Assembly (NCBI GenBank): GCA_025024175.1
Contig: QCXZ01000001.1
Location: 19,344,001 to 19,408,000, forward strand
Origin: Rhyzopertha dominica
Lineage: Eukaryota > Arthropoda > Insecta > Coleoptera > Bostrichidae
DNA length: 64,000 nucleotides
Direction of reading: 5' to 3'
The stretch's first letter is position 1. Every line of letters begins with the position of its first letter. The translations under genes and the position numbers were made by a program. Shown here one piece after another: positions 45,082 to 58,270 of this stretch. The notes beneath the pieces are model-generated. The model was given only the letters and a program-made list of their open reading frames with translations. It was not told the origin of the DNA and made no database searches.

Positions 45082-48000
45082 CTGAAAGTCGAATACAAGA
45101 AAGCTGTTTCGCGAATCGTGAACCAAAGAAATCGATTTTAAAACTAACTCCAAATGTTTAATGAATGCAAATTACTAACGAAACTGTTCAAAATATTGAT
45201 ATTCAAATTTAGTAAATTACTTGACAACAACAAAGATTTGCAAGTACAATAGAAACAGAACTGATTCTTCTAGATTGAATGGATGCAAATCTCCTAAAGA
45301 AATATTCAAAAAGCTGTTACGCACAGCTAAGTTCGGGGCTTTCTCTTCGGGATCAAAGGACTGAACATCCAAATTAAATGTACGTTGTGACGATAGGCTT
45401 TCTTAGGCTAATTCTATCGATGCAAGGCTATAAATGGAATTCCGTACCTTGCGATATCACCAAAGATAAAACGCCTCTGACGAAATCCCACAGTATCTCA
45501 GTGAGGTAAATATTATCCAGCACTATACACGAACAATAAAACCCTAAAATAACGCACAAAAATCAAACCAAGGTGCGTAATTCCAAGCATGGTCCACATA
45601 ATCCTGAAAATCGGTGAGCACACTACTCAAACTGAACTAGTTATGAAGGTAATTACTCGATTTCGATCTATCCGTAAGCTAACACGAGAACGTATCGCCG
45701 TCTAATAATAGGTTTTTCAATCTGCGATTGCGATTCTTATTAAGGTGGAAAGAATCTAGTGAGAAATTGTCCAGCAGGACCGGTCGAGATAAAGCAAGGA
45801 AATATTCGACGCGACGACCTATTTTAATAAGCCAAGATACCAATGAATGATTGAATAAATATAAAAAAGTGACTAAATTATAGCGTTACAAAGAGTAATT
45901 ACAACATGACCAACTTAAGGACATGTTTATTATTTGATGTTAGCTTCCCCCTTTCTAGAAGAAAGAAAAAATTATCACTATAGTCGCATTGCTTGTTATT
46001 AATTTGAATATTTTCAGTTTATTTGAATTGCCATTGCTATACCACTAAATCAAAATTTTAATGCTTCATTGAAATTTACCTTACAGTTTATAAATTTTGC
46101 CTTAACGTTAGATATTTTTTTAGCATTAGTCTTAATTGCAGGTAGGAATACCTCCACTCAGGATGCCGAACAAATGATTCAGAATGGTCCCTGCTTTTGC
46201 CGGTGAATTCAAGCTTTAGCGTATTGCCGATAGGTGGCGCCCCATGTTAAGTGTTTAATTTTTTAATAAGTTAAGCACAATGTGGCACAATTTCCTTTTT
46301 ACTGGTTAAACGTTAAGTTTTATTTTCATTTCAAGTTATAAAACTACAAATACCAACCATNCAGCTTATCGCCATAAGCATGAAGTTACCGTATAATAAC
46401 AATGCTTATTGTAATATAACAATTAAGAAGCTATGTACCACCGCACATTTATTTGTTTGTCTGCTCTAAGCGACCTTAAATTTCGCCAAATCGAATGTTA
46501 AACAAAGAATTTAGCAAAACGCAATGACATAGTACTTAATTTAAAAAATGCAGCACCTAACCTTATCCGTGTTATGTAACTGTTCAGAGCTTATTGAAAG
46601 TTTGTATTACATATTCCAATGTCACGTGTTTCATTATGATCAACGCAAAGTTNTCTTAAGTTAGGTTGAAGAACAGTGTGGATTCGCCAGGTATGGTCAC
46701 TGCATTATAAGTTATCGCCAACTATATTTGCTGGTTTTCAACTTTGCCTAGCAATTCATCAGTAACATAGATTGAAGTAAGGGAAACTACACGGAAAATA
46801 TAGATCGCAACCATTGTCGGTACTTTCATCAAGATTCAGTAACCTTAATGCCCTACAACGTTCGTCAGACAAACTTTTCATGCTTAGCACATTCTGTTAG
46901 CGTCATAATATACTATTAGTGACCTCGTTTAACCTCTTTGTTTTCATTGTATAATACATCAAAATTTCCTGCTGTATAGCTACTACCCATTTATATTATA
47001 ATTCTAGCTTCTTGGCTAACTCAGTTATCAGATCCACTATAAGATATCTATATATGAGATCATATACTTATTATGTAACTTGTAATTGCCAACATGTAAA
47101 CATGCAGTCAAATTATGCGCAAATCAATCTATTCCAAGATTTAAAATTTAAAAATGTCGTTTTTTGTTTACATCTCATAACAAATACCTAGCAATTATTC
47201 GAAATAGTTAAAATGTTCTTAGCAATGAGTTCATTTACCATTTTCAGTTTATGACCCCATTAAAATGATTCAGGCTAGAACGTTAAAACTTTGTGTGCAA
47301 CACCTGGCACGCTGTATAAAGGGCACTTAGTTTTCGAACAAGTGGGTTCGAAACCATGAAGTTCCATTTATGCTAAATGGTTCAATTAATCTCAACAACT
47401 GCGGCCACTAAGCATCTGAAATATGCACCAGCGTTTTATAGCAGGCCACGAGTTAGAATAGCTTACAGTGTTTGACGCAGTAGTTAGCAGTTTTAAATTG
47501 ATCGTTGATTTGGAACCGTTCTTACTTCGTTCTATTATAATATTATAGCAACCAAGATACCTAGAACTCTGGTAGTGGTAGCACAACTTACTTAAAAGGC
47601 ATGGCAAACATTTTGTTCGGTGTCTCATAGCAAATGACACTAGCATAGCATGGTATGCTACATTTTGACATTAATAGGTTGTATATCCGTTAACACGTGC
47701 GTGGTAGAATATGAAGAGCAGGTTCTTCTTCTCTAATTCGTTAATTCAAATCGAAACCAATCACATTCCTTACTTTAAGGTTAAGGTGTTGTCACGGTTA
47801 CATTTTAGCTAATATCAACTTTAACAAAGAGATGAGCGAAGGCAACATTTGTAAAACTACTGTTAGTGAGATCGCGACCCTGTCGTTACCAAACAACGAT
47901 TAATAATCGGCAACAGTATAAAATAACAGGTACGTAATCGGTTTATTCTTGTACTCCATGATGGGAACAATAAAACATTCAATGATACTCAAATTTGTGG

Positions 48001-49819
48001 TCGGACCACTAACAGTTTCATGGTTCCACTTTCAGAATCATGGGTGGACGAAAAAACATCCATATGTGTATAATACTTGTATAATCAGAAATGAGAAAAC
48101 ACGGCAAAAAAACGATACCGGAACAAACCAATACCAAAGTTAAACCTATCTTCTAATATACAAAATAATGAAGCAGAAAACAAAATTGAATGAATGCACC
48201 GACATGTGAAGGAAACGGTTTACAGACATCGAATTGAAGTGTAATTTGGTGTAATTCTATTTAAATTGCTCGAAGCAAAATTCGGAAAAATGTTGACGTT
48301 CCTTAGGTTAGTGCAGCCATCTAACAACGAGTTCAAATACCAGTGTTCTTAACTTTGTGACATAATATTCCTCTGCCTGTCTTGCCCTCCATTTACTTAT
48401 TATTGGGTTGTGTCTTTATTGCTAGCTAGTGTGTAGATCACTGTATAGATGAGCGAACCGTCTTGAGAGGTTTAAGAGAAACTATATCTTCTTAATATTA
48501 ACGCTGCAATTTGGGAGCCTCATTGTTTGTTAAAGCTGATACTTGAATGTTTTAACTGATCTCGACGTAGTCAAACGCAGAAGAAACCTGTCAAAGTACA
48601 GCTCTGCACGTGCTTTGCGACATACTCACAAACATTTTTCAGCCTCGTATCCAGTGAATATAACGCTAAATTAGCTATGGATCGCTTTCATGCGATACTG
48701 AAAACAAGCGTTCGTCCTTGAACAGCGGCTTTAATATGGATATATATTCAAGAGCCTGCACACGAGAAGAATGGGAGTTTTAACTAGCTCATTAGCGAAT
48801 GTTTTTACGTGATTGTTATTCAACACGCACGCGGCACGAAGGTACTCTACTTTGATGAAAGCTGTGATTGAAATTACCATCGTGTGTGTGTCGTGGTGAG
48901 ATACGTGGAGCTTCGCTGCGAGCTTTTGATTACGCGAACACTGTTTCAGGCCGACTGTAAATTTCTGTGTGCTCGAACAAACCGACGTACTAGTGCTGTT
49001 CTTTTCTATTAGTGTTTCGCACGCGATTGTTGGCATTGGATAATCATTGACTCTGGTAAACTGAATACAACTTTTAATTAGTGTGATTTGCTATATTGAG
49101 TAAATATGGTTTTGCACAACTGAATTTTATTTATATGCTCTGGGTAGACTGAGAAATGAAAGTGACGGCTGGTATGTAAGGGCAATAGGCAACGTTATCC
49201 TTATTAAAATAAAAAATAATAAAAATGTGTAATAATGATACATGACGTCAAGTAGTTTTTGCTTAATTAAACTTTTCAACACGAATACAATTATTATCTT
49301 TAATTGCAGCAGTGATTATCATAATGCATATGGTTCTGGCGAGAGCAGAACCTCCCTAAGTTACGAATACTAATGTAAAGCGTAAGAATGCCTCTAACTA
49401 TGGCTTCAGTGCTCGTGAAAGAAAAAAAAGCAATAAATAAATCGTTACCATTAGAAGTAAATTTAAAGTAGCAGTCATAACAATAAACAAAGTAATTCAC
49501 TCTTATTGAATGAAATACATAAAAAATGTCAGTTACTACATTGGGATTGTGAGGTACAGCCTAACGGTAAGAGATTATTATAGATGCTTTGAGAGAGTTC
49601 AATATTTTTCATTTTGCAAAGCACATACATTATAATTGTATCATTGCCTATAGAATTTAGCACAGAACAAATTCTCCCCTTATACCTGCTCACGACGGGG
49701 TTTTAACCTCCAATTATGTGCTACCATAGGTAACGTATTTTCTGTTTTGGAAAATTTTTTGAAATCCACGGTCATAGTCTGTCGGAAGTTACATACCGCA
49801 TTTATGCAACGTTATCAGA
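45082..49819. other. long intergenic stretch, nothing recognised
   Basis: Only short frames without motifs and scattered N bases. No RNA gene, transposon protein or clear inverted repeat was found. Confidence 0.4.
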
Positions 49820-49820
49820 T

Positions 49821-49843
49821 AATAATAATAATAATAATAATAA
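49821..49843. repeat. (ATA)n tail of the LINE
   Basis: Seven to eight ATA repeats, (TTA)n in LINE sense, at the 3' end. LINEs of the CR1/I groups end in short tandem repeats rather than poly(A). Confidence 0.85.
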
Positions 49844-50109
49844 TGTACTACATATCATACATATAATATATTANAAATAAGAGCAAGACTACAGCGCCGT
49901 AGCGGGCCGAAACGGCGAAGTTCAGTGGCATGTGGTGCCTCGAGAAAGGCAGCACTGCCCCTGCTCTTCCACTTAACCGTAAAAAAAAGTAAAGATAAAT
50001 TAATAATAAAATAAAATTAGATGTGCTGGAAAATGAAATATGCAAAGTCAAAACCAAATTACTATAAAGCGCAAGGGATAATAATAGGAATAGCAAGCCC
50101 GCTTAATAT

Positions 50110-52888
50110 CTAAGCTTCTGACAAGTAACGACAAAATTTATTTTTAAATTTTGCAGGTGTCATCTGTTTAAACTCTGAAGGAATTGAATTATATACTNTA
50201 CAAATATAATATGAGTAACTACGGGTAAAGAAATTGTGTGTATGAACTGGCACAGTAATAATATCTTTGCGTCGTATATTAATGTTATGAACGTCAGTCC
50301 TAAATCTAACTTTGTTCAAAAGGTATGGCGGGCATTTATTATATATAATTTTATGGAATGTACAGGCTGCATGAAGGTGACGTCTGCCTTCCATGCTTAA
50401 CCAAGGGATTACTTTTAGCTTGCAAGTAATGCGCTGCCGTTTTTTAATGCCAAATATAAGCCTCATACAGCAATTCTGAACGAGCTGCACTTTTCGTCTA
50501 GTAATGAAGTCTAAGCAGGGTCCATAGATACAATCCGCGTAATTAAAATGCGACAGCACCAGCGAATCACACATAATGATCTTGCATTTGTAATTGAGAA
50601 TTTTTCTAATACTATATATGGTTTTTAGAGATGCGAATGCTTTCTGGATACTCCTACTTACATGCTCAGCAAAACGTAATTTATAGTCAATTATTAGTCC
50701 AAGACTTTTGGCGGAGTCAACGAATTCAAGCCTGTCATCATCAACACGAATATCAATCAGACTCTTTATTTTGTCTCTTAAAACAGGATTAAACATTTTG
50801 CCGAATAGCATCATTTTGATTTTTTGTGGGTTTACGATCAATGCATGATCCCTTGAAGCACTAGAGAAGGATTGTAAGTCAGAATTTATTTGATCAACTG
50901 CGGTCGCAAGGTCGGCCTCCAAGAATGAATGATATAGTTGACTGTCATCTGCATAGAAGTGCGATTTGCAAAACTGAATGTTCTTAATAATTACAGACGT
51001 GTATATAGTGAACAGAATCGGACCCAATATAGAACCCTGTGGGACACCACAAGTTAAATATCCATGGGTAGAATAATCTCCATGAAGTGCCACAAATTGA
51101 GTTCTGCTTGAAAAATAATTTTAAAGCTGAAATCCCTATACCAATATGTTTAAGAATAGCAAAAAGAAAGTCATAATTAACTGTATCGAATGCCTTTGAG
51201 AAATCCAATAATATCAAAATCAGCAGTTTATTACTATCCAAAGCACTAAATATGTCATCCGTTACACCTAATAAAGCCGTAGCACAGCTGTATTTTTTTC
51301 TGAATCCAGACTGATTGGTAGGCAAAATAGTATATTTGTCAAGATAAATATTCAGTTGTTCCGCAATAACTTTTTCACAAACCTTTGAAAGAACTGGCAA
51401 TAAACTGATAGGCCTAATATCTTTGAGCTCTTTAGGATTACACAATTTGGCTAATGGCACAACAACTGAGATTTTCCAGGAGTTAGGAAATACGTTGTTG
51501 CCAAGACAAGTATTTACAATGTGCGTAATGATGGGAAGAGTTACTGAAAGAGAATATTTAAGCACGGTTAGAGTTATTTGATCGTGACCACCAGCATTAC
51601 TTTTAAGTTTTAGAATGGTATCTTTTATTTGATTTTCACTAACAAGCATAAACTCTAGGGAATCACAGACACCCGATACTCTAGTGTTAGAATAGCTGTC
51701 AATAAGTTCACTCGAGGGTCTGAAATCCTTCAAAGGGTTATTAAGATAAAAATGATTTAATTCATATGATGTACAGAAACCATCCGGTATGACATTTTTG
51801 GACCTAAATGTGACACCCAGTTTACGCAACCCACCGTATATGTTCGCTGAGCATGAGAGTTCGTGCGTTAGGTATGCTTTTTTTTCTCATATAATGGCAG
51901 AATTAACCATATTTTTATAATATTCCCAACTACCCTCTGTACGTAGTCTTTTAGATCTTTGTAAAGCGCGATCTCTCAATTTCATCATGATCAACAGATT
52001 TTCTGTGAGCCAAGGTGCCCTTTTCTTTGTAACTCTGGAGCATGTAAGAGGAGCATGAATGTTAAACAGATCTATTAAAGTATTATTGAAAAATTCAATT
52101 TTTTCATCAACGTTTTGCATATCATACAAGCAGCCCCACTCCACCTGAGCCAGATCGTGTAAAAAATCATCATGATTGAAAACTTTAAAATTACGGAAAG
52201 TGACAATCTTCGACTGTTTAGTATACTTCTTGAATGTCAACTCAACTTCCACAATCGCATGGTCCAAAAAATTATAATTATAATTGACATTAACACTTTT
52301 TACTATGGAACTATCAGACAAAACAATGTGATCAATGAGAGTCGCTGATGCTGCCGCAATTCTAGTAGGTGGTTGTACTAATTGGTGTAAATTATAACAT
52401 TCTAAAAGTTCAAGGTATTGTTGAGTTATGGTTGAACCCAAATTTAGCAGATCTACATTAAATTCACCCAGGATGACAATAATTCCGTCCTCCAAAAGCA
52501 AACGAGTATACAGTCGTTCAATTTCTAATAAAAATTGATTTGAAATACCCTGAGAAGGACTCCTATACACAACGCATGCAAGCAATACACGATCCCCCGT
52601 ACTCACCTTTATTATGTCGAATTCAAATGTTTTAAATTTAGCATTTATGTTAAAGTGTGAATATTTTACTGAGCCGTGAACATAAAAGCAGACACCCCCG
52701 CCACGCCCATATCCACGATCCTTACGAATAGTGAAATAATTATTGATGCAGATAGTATCAGTGGGAACAGCAGGGGTTAGCCATGTCTCAGATACCGCCA
52801 CAACGCTACAGTCCAACTCAGTTATTATCTCCTGAAACACATCAAATTTATTCAGCAAAGACCTGACATTAATATGCGCTAGTTTCAT
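50110..52888 (-). pseudogene. LINE ORF2: AP endonuclease plus reverse transcriptase, broken
   Basis: Endonuclease part 52888-51890: HINVRSLLNKF, SETWL (catalytic Glu), YGRGGGVCFY, ILGEFNVDLL, LIDHIVLSD, LDHAIVEVE. The usual GDFN reads GEFN and the usual SDH reads LDH. A TGA at 51887-51889 interrupts the frame, which then continues in the same frame to RT: RPISLLPVLSKVCEKV, NQSGFRKKYS, LDFSKAFDTVNYDF (catalytic Asp). A frameshift, probably a short deletion, falls at about 51110-51125. RT continues with GVPQGSILGPILF, FYADDSQLYHS (catalytic YADD) and SLGLIIDYKLRF. One N lies near the end (about 50198). Two lesions keep it from making the whole protein. Confidence 0.88.
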
Positions 52889-53153
52889 ACAAAAAAGAGA
52901 GCAGTGCTCTTAATGAGGTCCGCAACAATAACACATTAAAGGAAATAACAAGTTTAAATTTAATAAACGAGTAGCCAGTAGATTAAGGGAACTTAGAAAT
53001 TAACAAAAATGCAATAAGTAGACAAAGAAAGGCACACTAGGTATATATAGTAGTAAATTAAAATTAAAATTAAATTATGTGTAACATAGAAGCAAAATTA
53101 ATAATCTAATAAATGAATAACCCCGGGTACCGCTACATCTACTGCCTTGATCC

Positions 53154-53939
53154 TCAAGTCTCCACCCTCCTCAGAAATTCTTCCATCTCCGCCAGTTCTC
53201 GAGTACACCTAGTCTCTCCGTTTTCCCTTTGTTCATGCCAAAAAATCCTTCCATCACGACTCCAAACCTTTCCTTTTCCGAAGATTCTTGCCGCCCTCAT
53301 CAACAGATCGTGTCGGTACTTAGTCAAATCTTCATGAACAAATATCTTCGAGCCCTTGAGAGACCTTCTTGCGCGCAAAACTAGTTCACGCATGCGATAG
53401 GATGAGAATTTTACAATAACTGGACGCACGTTAGTTGCAGATTTTTTTCCTATGCGATGAGCACGTTCAATATCTACCAAATTTATGTTAATATTCAGCT
53501 TTTCTTGTATTAATTGCATAATTATGTCATCAACATTTTCAGANTCCGTTTCTTTCAAGCCGAAGAACCGTANGTTATTTCTACGTGTGTACTGTTCAAG
53601 AGAGTCTACGGAAAAGTTTGTCAGCAAAATATCCTTTGTATGTTGTTCCACCACTTGGGTTACACCCTCGAGCTTTTCCACCACACTTGAAATTCTACCC
53701 TCAATTCTGTCTATTGATGTTTTAATTCCTTGCATATCGTCACTAACCGCACTTAATTTATTCAGAATCAACACCAGGTTTTCTTCACTTGTAGTATTTG
53801 CACTGGAGCTCTTTATCTCGTTAGTTTTTACCGATAGATGTTTTTCGTCGATCGCGGGACAGTTGAACTTTGTTGTACCGGTAGTCTTTTCAACGGAATT
53901 TTTATTTCTTGTAAGCATGGTGACTTCAGTGTTCAGCAA
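53154..53939 (-). CDS. LINE ORF1 protein, coiled coil plus RRM-like domain
   Basis: 261 codons, open apart from two undetermined bases (53544, 53573; residues 132 and 123). Residues about 50-110 form heptad-like coiled-coil sequence (LNKLSAVSDDMQGIKTSIDR). Residues about 115-260 match the L1-ORF1p-like RRM and C-terminal domain: LEQYTRRNN, RFFGLKE, DIERAHRIGKK, RPVIVKFSSYR, KIFVHEDLTKYRHDLL. Such proteins bind the element's RNA as chaperones. The first ATG in frame was chosen; an internal ATG (MLTRN, residue 8) is also possible. Confidence 0.85.
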   Translation of the reverse strand: MLNTEVTMLTRNKNSVEKTTGTTKFNCPAIDEKHLSVKTNEIKSSSANTTSEENLVLILNKLSAVSDDMQGIKTSIDRIEGRISSVVEKLEGVTQVVEQHTKDILLTNFSVDSLEQYTRRNNXRFFGLKETXSENVDDIIMQLIQEKLNININLVDIERAHRIGKKSATNVRPVIVKFSSYRMRELVLRARRSLKGSKIFVHEDLTKYRHDLLMRAARIFGKGKVWSRDGRIFWHEQRENGETRCTRELAEMEEFLRRVET

Positions 53940-54108
53940 ATAAATTCACACTTACGTAAAAGCTGTTAACTTTGTATTCACTTTACACGGGGAGCAGGGA
54001 GCACACACTAATGTTGTCATACAGTGAATGATCAATTGTAATTTCCTTGCTTCTAAACCAAGATACTGGAAAAATTTGCGGACCGCACAGCAAACCGCTA
54101 CTCACAGG

Positions 54109-54120
54109 CGGCCATCTTGG
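54109..54120 (-). promoter_or_regulatory. YY1-type site at the LINE 5' end
   Basis: CCAAGATGGCCG on the minus strand, identical to the YY1 site at the start of mammalian L1. It lies at the outer edge of the LINE's GC-rich 5' region, about 170 bp upstream of ORF1. YY1 is Pho in insects, with core GCCAT. Confidence 0.45.
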
Positions 54121-54242
54121 CCATCGAAAAGTATTCTTCGTATTTAAGCACAAACTGGTAATGTGCGATGTCAAATTTTTGAATAAATAAATTAATCAAA
54201 GCATAACATTTATTTGAAATAATTAATAGCATAGGTAAGAAT

Positions 54243-54592
54243 TTAGGATGGCAATGTAATCTGTCAGCATTACACTGACATGATGATAAAGCCACCTAGC
54301 TGCCTTAACGGGTACTACTTCCTAAAGGAAGTAACCTGTAGCCTGACAAATTGGCATGCAACTGCATACTTCAATTTGACAGCAGGCCCCCACGGCACTT
54401 TTTGCTAGCGGGCAAGAACCGACATACATTAAAATGCATGTCTATGATGTGCCGTCTACACCTCAACCAACTGCAGATAGATCTATTTCGCTGTCATTAC
54501 AGCTCATCAGTGGAGTCTACACTAGACCTAAAATAGATCTATCTGCAGTTGGTTGAGGTGTACACAGCACAGCATAGACATGCATTTTAAGT
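54243..54592 (+). repeat. dispersed repeat X, copy C, with 58-bp hairpin
   Basis: The longest copy of repeat X. It starts ggatggcaatgtaatctg and shares its first half with copy B and its middle with copy A. Arms at 54431-54488 and 54531-54589 pair over about 58 bp with roughly three mismatches around a 42-nt loop containing agctcatcagtgg. It lies about 120 bp beyond the LINE's 5' end. It looks like a fold-back element. Confidence 0.8.
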
Positions 54593-54799
54593 AATAGCAT
54601 GTTTATTGATGTAATTTTACACGAAACTTTCAAACACATTTACGTTGAAAATTCAATTAAAAAGAAAAACTAGTTTACGGCAAACATCAAAAATAAAAAT
54701 AATTTTGCCTATTCAGGCTAAAAAAAAATCAACTCGCATTCAACATTGAACACAAGTTAAATTAAGAGGGGCGTTTACCTAGAGCGAATCGGGTCATTT

Positions 54800-55140
54800 T
54801 AAGCACCTACCGTTTTACATTTTACCGAGTTATTCGAAACTTTTTCGAAATGTAATTTCGACATGGCAATGACAAAAGATGTAGCTACAACGTAGAGTTC
54901 GAGTTTTTTCTGAATTTGGTACGGTAATGTAAATATTTGTTGTTATATTTTTCTTAAAAATGCGTATTTTTGGCGAGCTATTTCTCCAAAACTAAGGCAC
55001 ATAAACGAAAAATTCGAACTGCACGTTGTAGCTACATATTTCTTTGTACACTACCAAAAACATGAGCACGATAAATGAGTAAAAGCGTTCAAAAAATCTA
55101 AAACCGCAAACCCTTTCGCACGAGGGCGGAATGCGAATGC
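54800..55140. repeat. inverted-repeat non-coding element
   Basis: atgtagctacaacgt (54879-54893) recurs as its exact reverse complement at 55023-55037, and ttcgag/ttcgaa phrases next to them extend the pairing. The middle (ggcgagctatttctccaaaactaagg) is typical of non-coding arthropod transposon remnants. Confidence 0.5.
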
Positions 55141-57989
55141 CCATCCCCACCAGGTCCGTCGCGTGGTATCCAGTGAACAGTGAGGCTAAGGTACAATCCT
55201 GTCGGATATGATCGAGCCGTATACGATCTATTCCGATATGACTGGATTTCTAAGATTGTATGTCTAATTACACGTGACAAGTTTAATGTTAAAAGCTCTT
55301 TCACATTAATTTACTGTCTGCCGAAGCAATGGGGAGGCGGAAGGAAAATTATTATAAAAGTTCCTGCAGAAATCATAGTCGACATGCAGTTAGAATGAAA
55401 TGTTATATAGTTCATATTTACAGAAATAAATGGGTTATTCCATATTTTGAATAACCTGGTATAATATCATAGTAAGTTACTAATATCATGCTTACTTTTT
55501 TATGCACACCCTACTACAGTCAGCAATTTTCCGAATATTAGTTTAGCCCGTCTGTTGCTCGTACGATCTTTGCGTGATTTCAACCTATCGGCTACCCTCT
55601 TACGTCCCATGTCCCGCTGGTAATATGGGTCGCATAGTTTACATTTCTGCCCGATCGCTCCAAGTAAATGTCCCTCTTAATTAATGTTAATTACACAATT
55701 GCTATTATTTTGAATGTTTATCATTATGCTGCTCTTTAACAACAGTTATTGCGGAAGTAATAATACTGCTTTCGCCCATAGTTGGCAACATTCATTTTTC
55801 TGAAATCTGATTCATCGACGTAACCAGCAGCCACCACATATTTACATACGTCTTCAGGTATGTGGTAGGCACGTTTGATGAACGACATCCATCGTGGCCC
55901 CCGAATTTGCAACAATAGACGGATTCGTCGAAAGTTGTGACTTGAGCATGATTCTGCATTCTCTAAATTGAGATATTTGCCACAATTTGAGGCTCCTTTG
56001 TTACCTTATGTATCCTTTCAACTTGAGATGTACATTTCAGCTTGACGTAATTAATAAAAAATATCTTGTGGGATATATGTGAAGGTCGTAGTCGTCCAGT
56101 GTAATAACGTGCCGCCGAATAATGTGATGCCATCACACCTAAAATTTTAGGCATGCAGATGTGGTGTTAATAGGACACTGCAGTCCATTAGGTGGTGATC
56201 CTAGTTACGCATAGATGATGTGAGAATACTGAGTGTAGAGAAGTCTAAAAACGTCTAGAAAGATGGCTCAGGCGGAATGTACCCTATATAAAATACGTCA
56301 AAATTCTAAAGCTGTAAATTCGAATAGCAGTGAAAATAGCAAGATCCGAGCGAAGGACTCGAGAAACAGGTTTTTCATATTTCAGTATTTCGATACAAGT
56401 GTCTAAACAAGAGCAGTTAAGTTAGAATCCCGTCCGCGTAACAATATTTTTTAACAATCTCCAACTAATTTCAACTATCAGCTCCTTCGGAATCTTATAA
56501 AAAGCTATGCCGTTCTTCGTTTTTATATCGGTAAGTTTTACCTCAAAATGGCTTTTATAGTGTTCAGTGCGAAACTAATTCCTGTCGCGTACATGCACCA
56601 CTAACTACAAAGATAAGAATAACCTACAAATGTGAATTAATTTTATTATGTGATCACTAAAGTGAATCATCTTAAACATAACATTATTCAATAAATGTTC
56701 TTTACTATCAGATAAACTTAAAAACTTATTGACATATTCTTTGGACAAACTTAAGGATTTTTGGTTATACTCTTCTACTTTCCTTTTTAAGTATAAAATA
56801 ACACCAAAACATTGACTGTCGTTCTCAAAAATGAATATACTTGGTCCTCAATGACGAACTTTTTCAATGCACCAAATCTGCATCTTGAAATAAGCCAAGA
56901 AACGCAGCTCCTGTTGTGTTTTGAAACCCATTTTCAAAGCAATAGGTGTAGCTTCATTTTATACCTGTCCTTCGAAGAACATCTGCCAACAATTTGAAAC
57001 TGTGGTATTGCCACTTCAACTTTATGAGTGAGATTTATATTATAGGCTTCTCACAATAATGACCGTAGATTTGTTTAAACGTTTATTAACTTAATAACTT
57101 TCACAAAACTTAAATTACTAACAACATGCTCTTCTCATACCTATAATCGACATAACCTTTGAAATAATCCCCTCCTAACTTCCCTTGACACATCTCTCCA
57201 GTGTGCAGGATAATAGCGGGAAATTCAAATTTTTAACCTACAATATAAAAATATAAAAACGTTAGTTTAAATGGAAATTAATATATATTTTTAAGTAGAA
57301 CCTACAGCTTTCTATAAGTTATAATATCAATTTAGAAAAACTTCAGTAGTTTAAAATTTGTTAAGTTAAAGGAAAGATTTGTAACTGTTTGTAGTGGCTG
57401 TTACCATTTAACAGCTACCTATCACTCCACATGAATTAAACATACAAATATGTTTCACAAATGCATAGTTGGGAACAACAAACATAATAGGTTATTATAT
57501 GGTTTTAAAACTAACTTCACTGCTTGTAAATTTACATGATTCAATAAGTAATAGCATTTAGAACTTATTTAATGGTTGAGTTGCATAGAAAAATTAACTT
57601 AAACTTGATCTCCTATTTGTGTGCAATTTATTTATGTACTCACCGCATTCACTGGTTCCATAAGTTCCTGCCATATTGCATAACGTAAATTTTTATTCTA
57701 AACATCACATTTAATGCCGCTTGTGGCGTTTATGCCATTTCGCGTCTTCATCCATTGTCATGTTTTCCTCAAGCAAGCCATGAAAATTGTATATCCAACC
57801 TAGAAATTTGAATATACGACACGGCTTCTAAGTCATCTAATAAAAGGAACACGTGGGACACCGTAACAATTCGTCACATTTCACCACCCGTAAAATTCCA
57901 CAAATGTCGGACGTGAAGATCAAAAGTAATGGGCATATACATCTTTTCTAAACGAATTACACACTAGATTGTGTTTGAGACGAACCCTG
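55141..57989. other. intergenic, nothing recognised
   Basis: AT-rich with short frames only. No transposon motif or RNA gene was seen. Confidence 0.45.
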
Positions 57990-58270
57990 CTTGTGTAAAC
58001 AAAACGAAACCGACCCCCGCCTCGGCAGCCTGTGTTTGCGCGGAAGGAGCTTAGGGCCGTTTCCTTCGACTTTATTTATATGTGTTTTTTCCCTTCTTGG
58101 CTGCTTACGTGCATCTCCCTGGGCAAAAAGCTTTATTAATTGCCCCGTCGGGCTCTTTGAGTGCTCCACAAAGTACTCGTAATTTAACTAATTCAGTTGT
58201 TATTCCTTTACTGCAGTGAATAAAAAAGAGGGAAGTGTAATTAGTAGCGTTGAGGGAACGCATGGCGGAG
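57990..58270. promoter_or_regulatory. unique GC-richer block with homeodomain-like sites
   Basis: Contains gcctgtgtttgcgcgg, ggcaaaaagctttattaattg and gccccgtcgggctctttgag, not repeated in the window. ATTAATTG is a homeodomain-type site. It resembles conserved regulatory DNA; the two overlapping short frames have no motif. Confidence 0.22.

Larger units (their letters stand above)
49820..54121 (-). mobile_element. near full-length CR1/Jockey-group LINE
   Basis: About 4.3 kb on the minus strand: a GC-rich 5' end, ORF1 (53154-53939), a 265-bp gap, ORF2 (50110-52888, broken), a ~290-bp 3' UTR and a terminal trinucleotide tail, (TTA)n in sense (49821-49843). The ORF1 type (coiled coil, RRM-like) together with an AP endonuclease and a YADD RT places it in the CR1/L2/Daphne-like LINEs; the exact clade is uncertain. 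No target duplication was found. Confidence 0.85.

Noticed and set aside
48731..49036. 101-codon minus-strand frame as a gene
   Set aside because: Ser/Thr-rich with no motif and no supporting context.
53485..53943. 152-codon plus-strand frame
   Set aside because: It is the antisense of LINE ORF1, which has clear domain matches on the minus strand.
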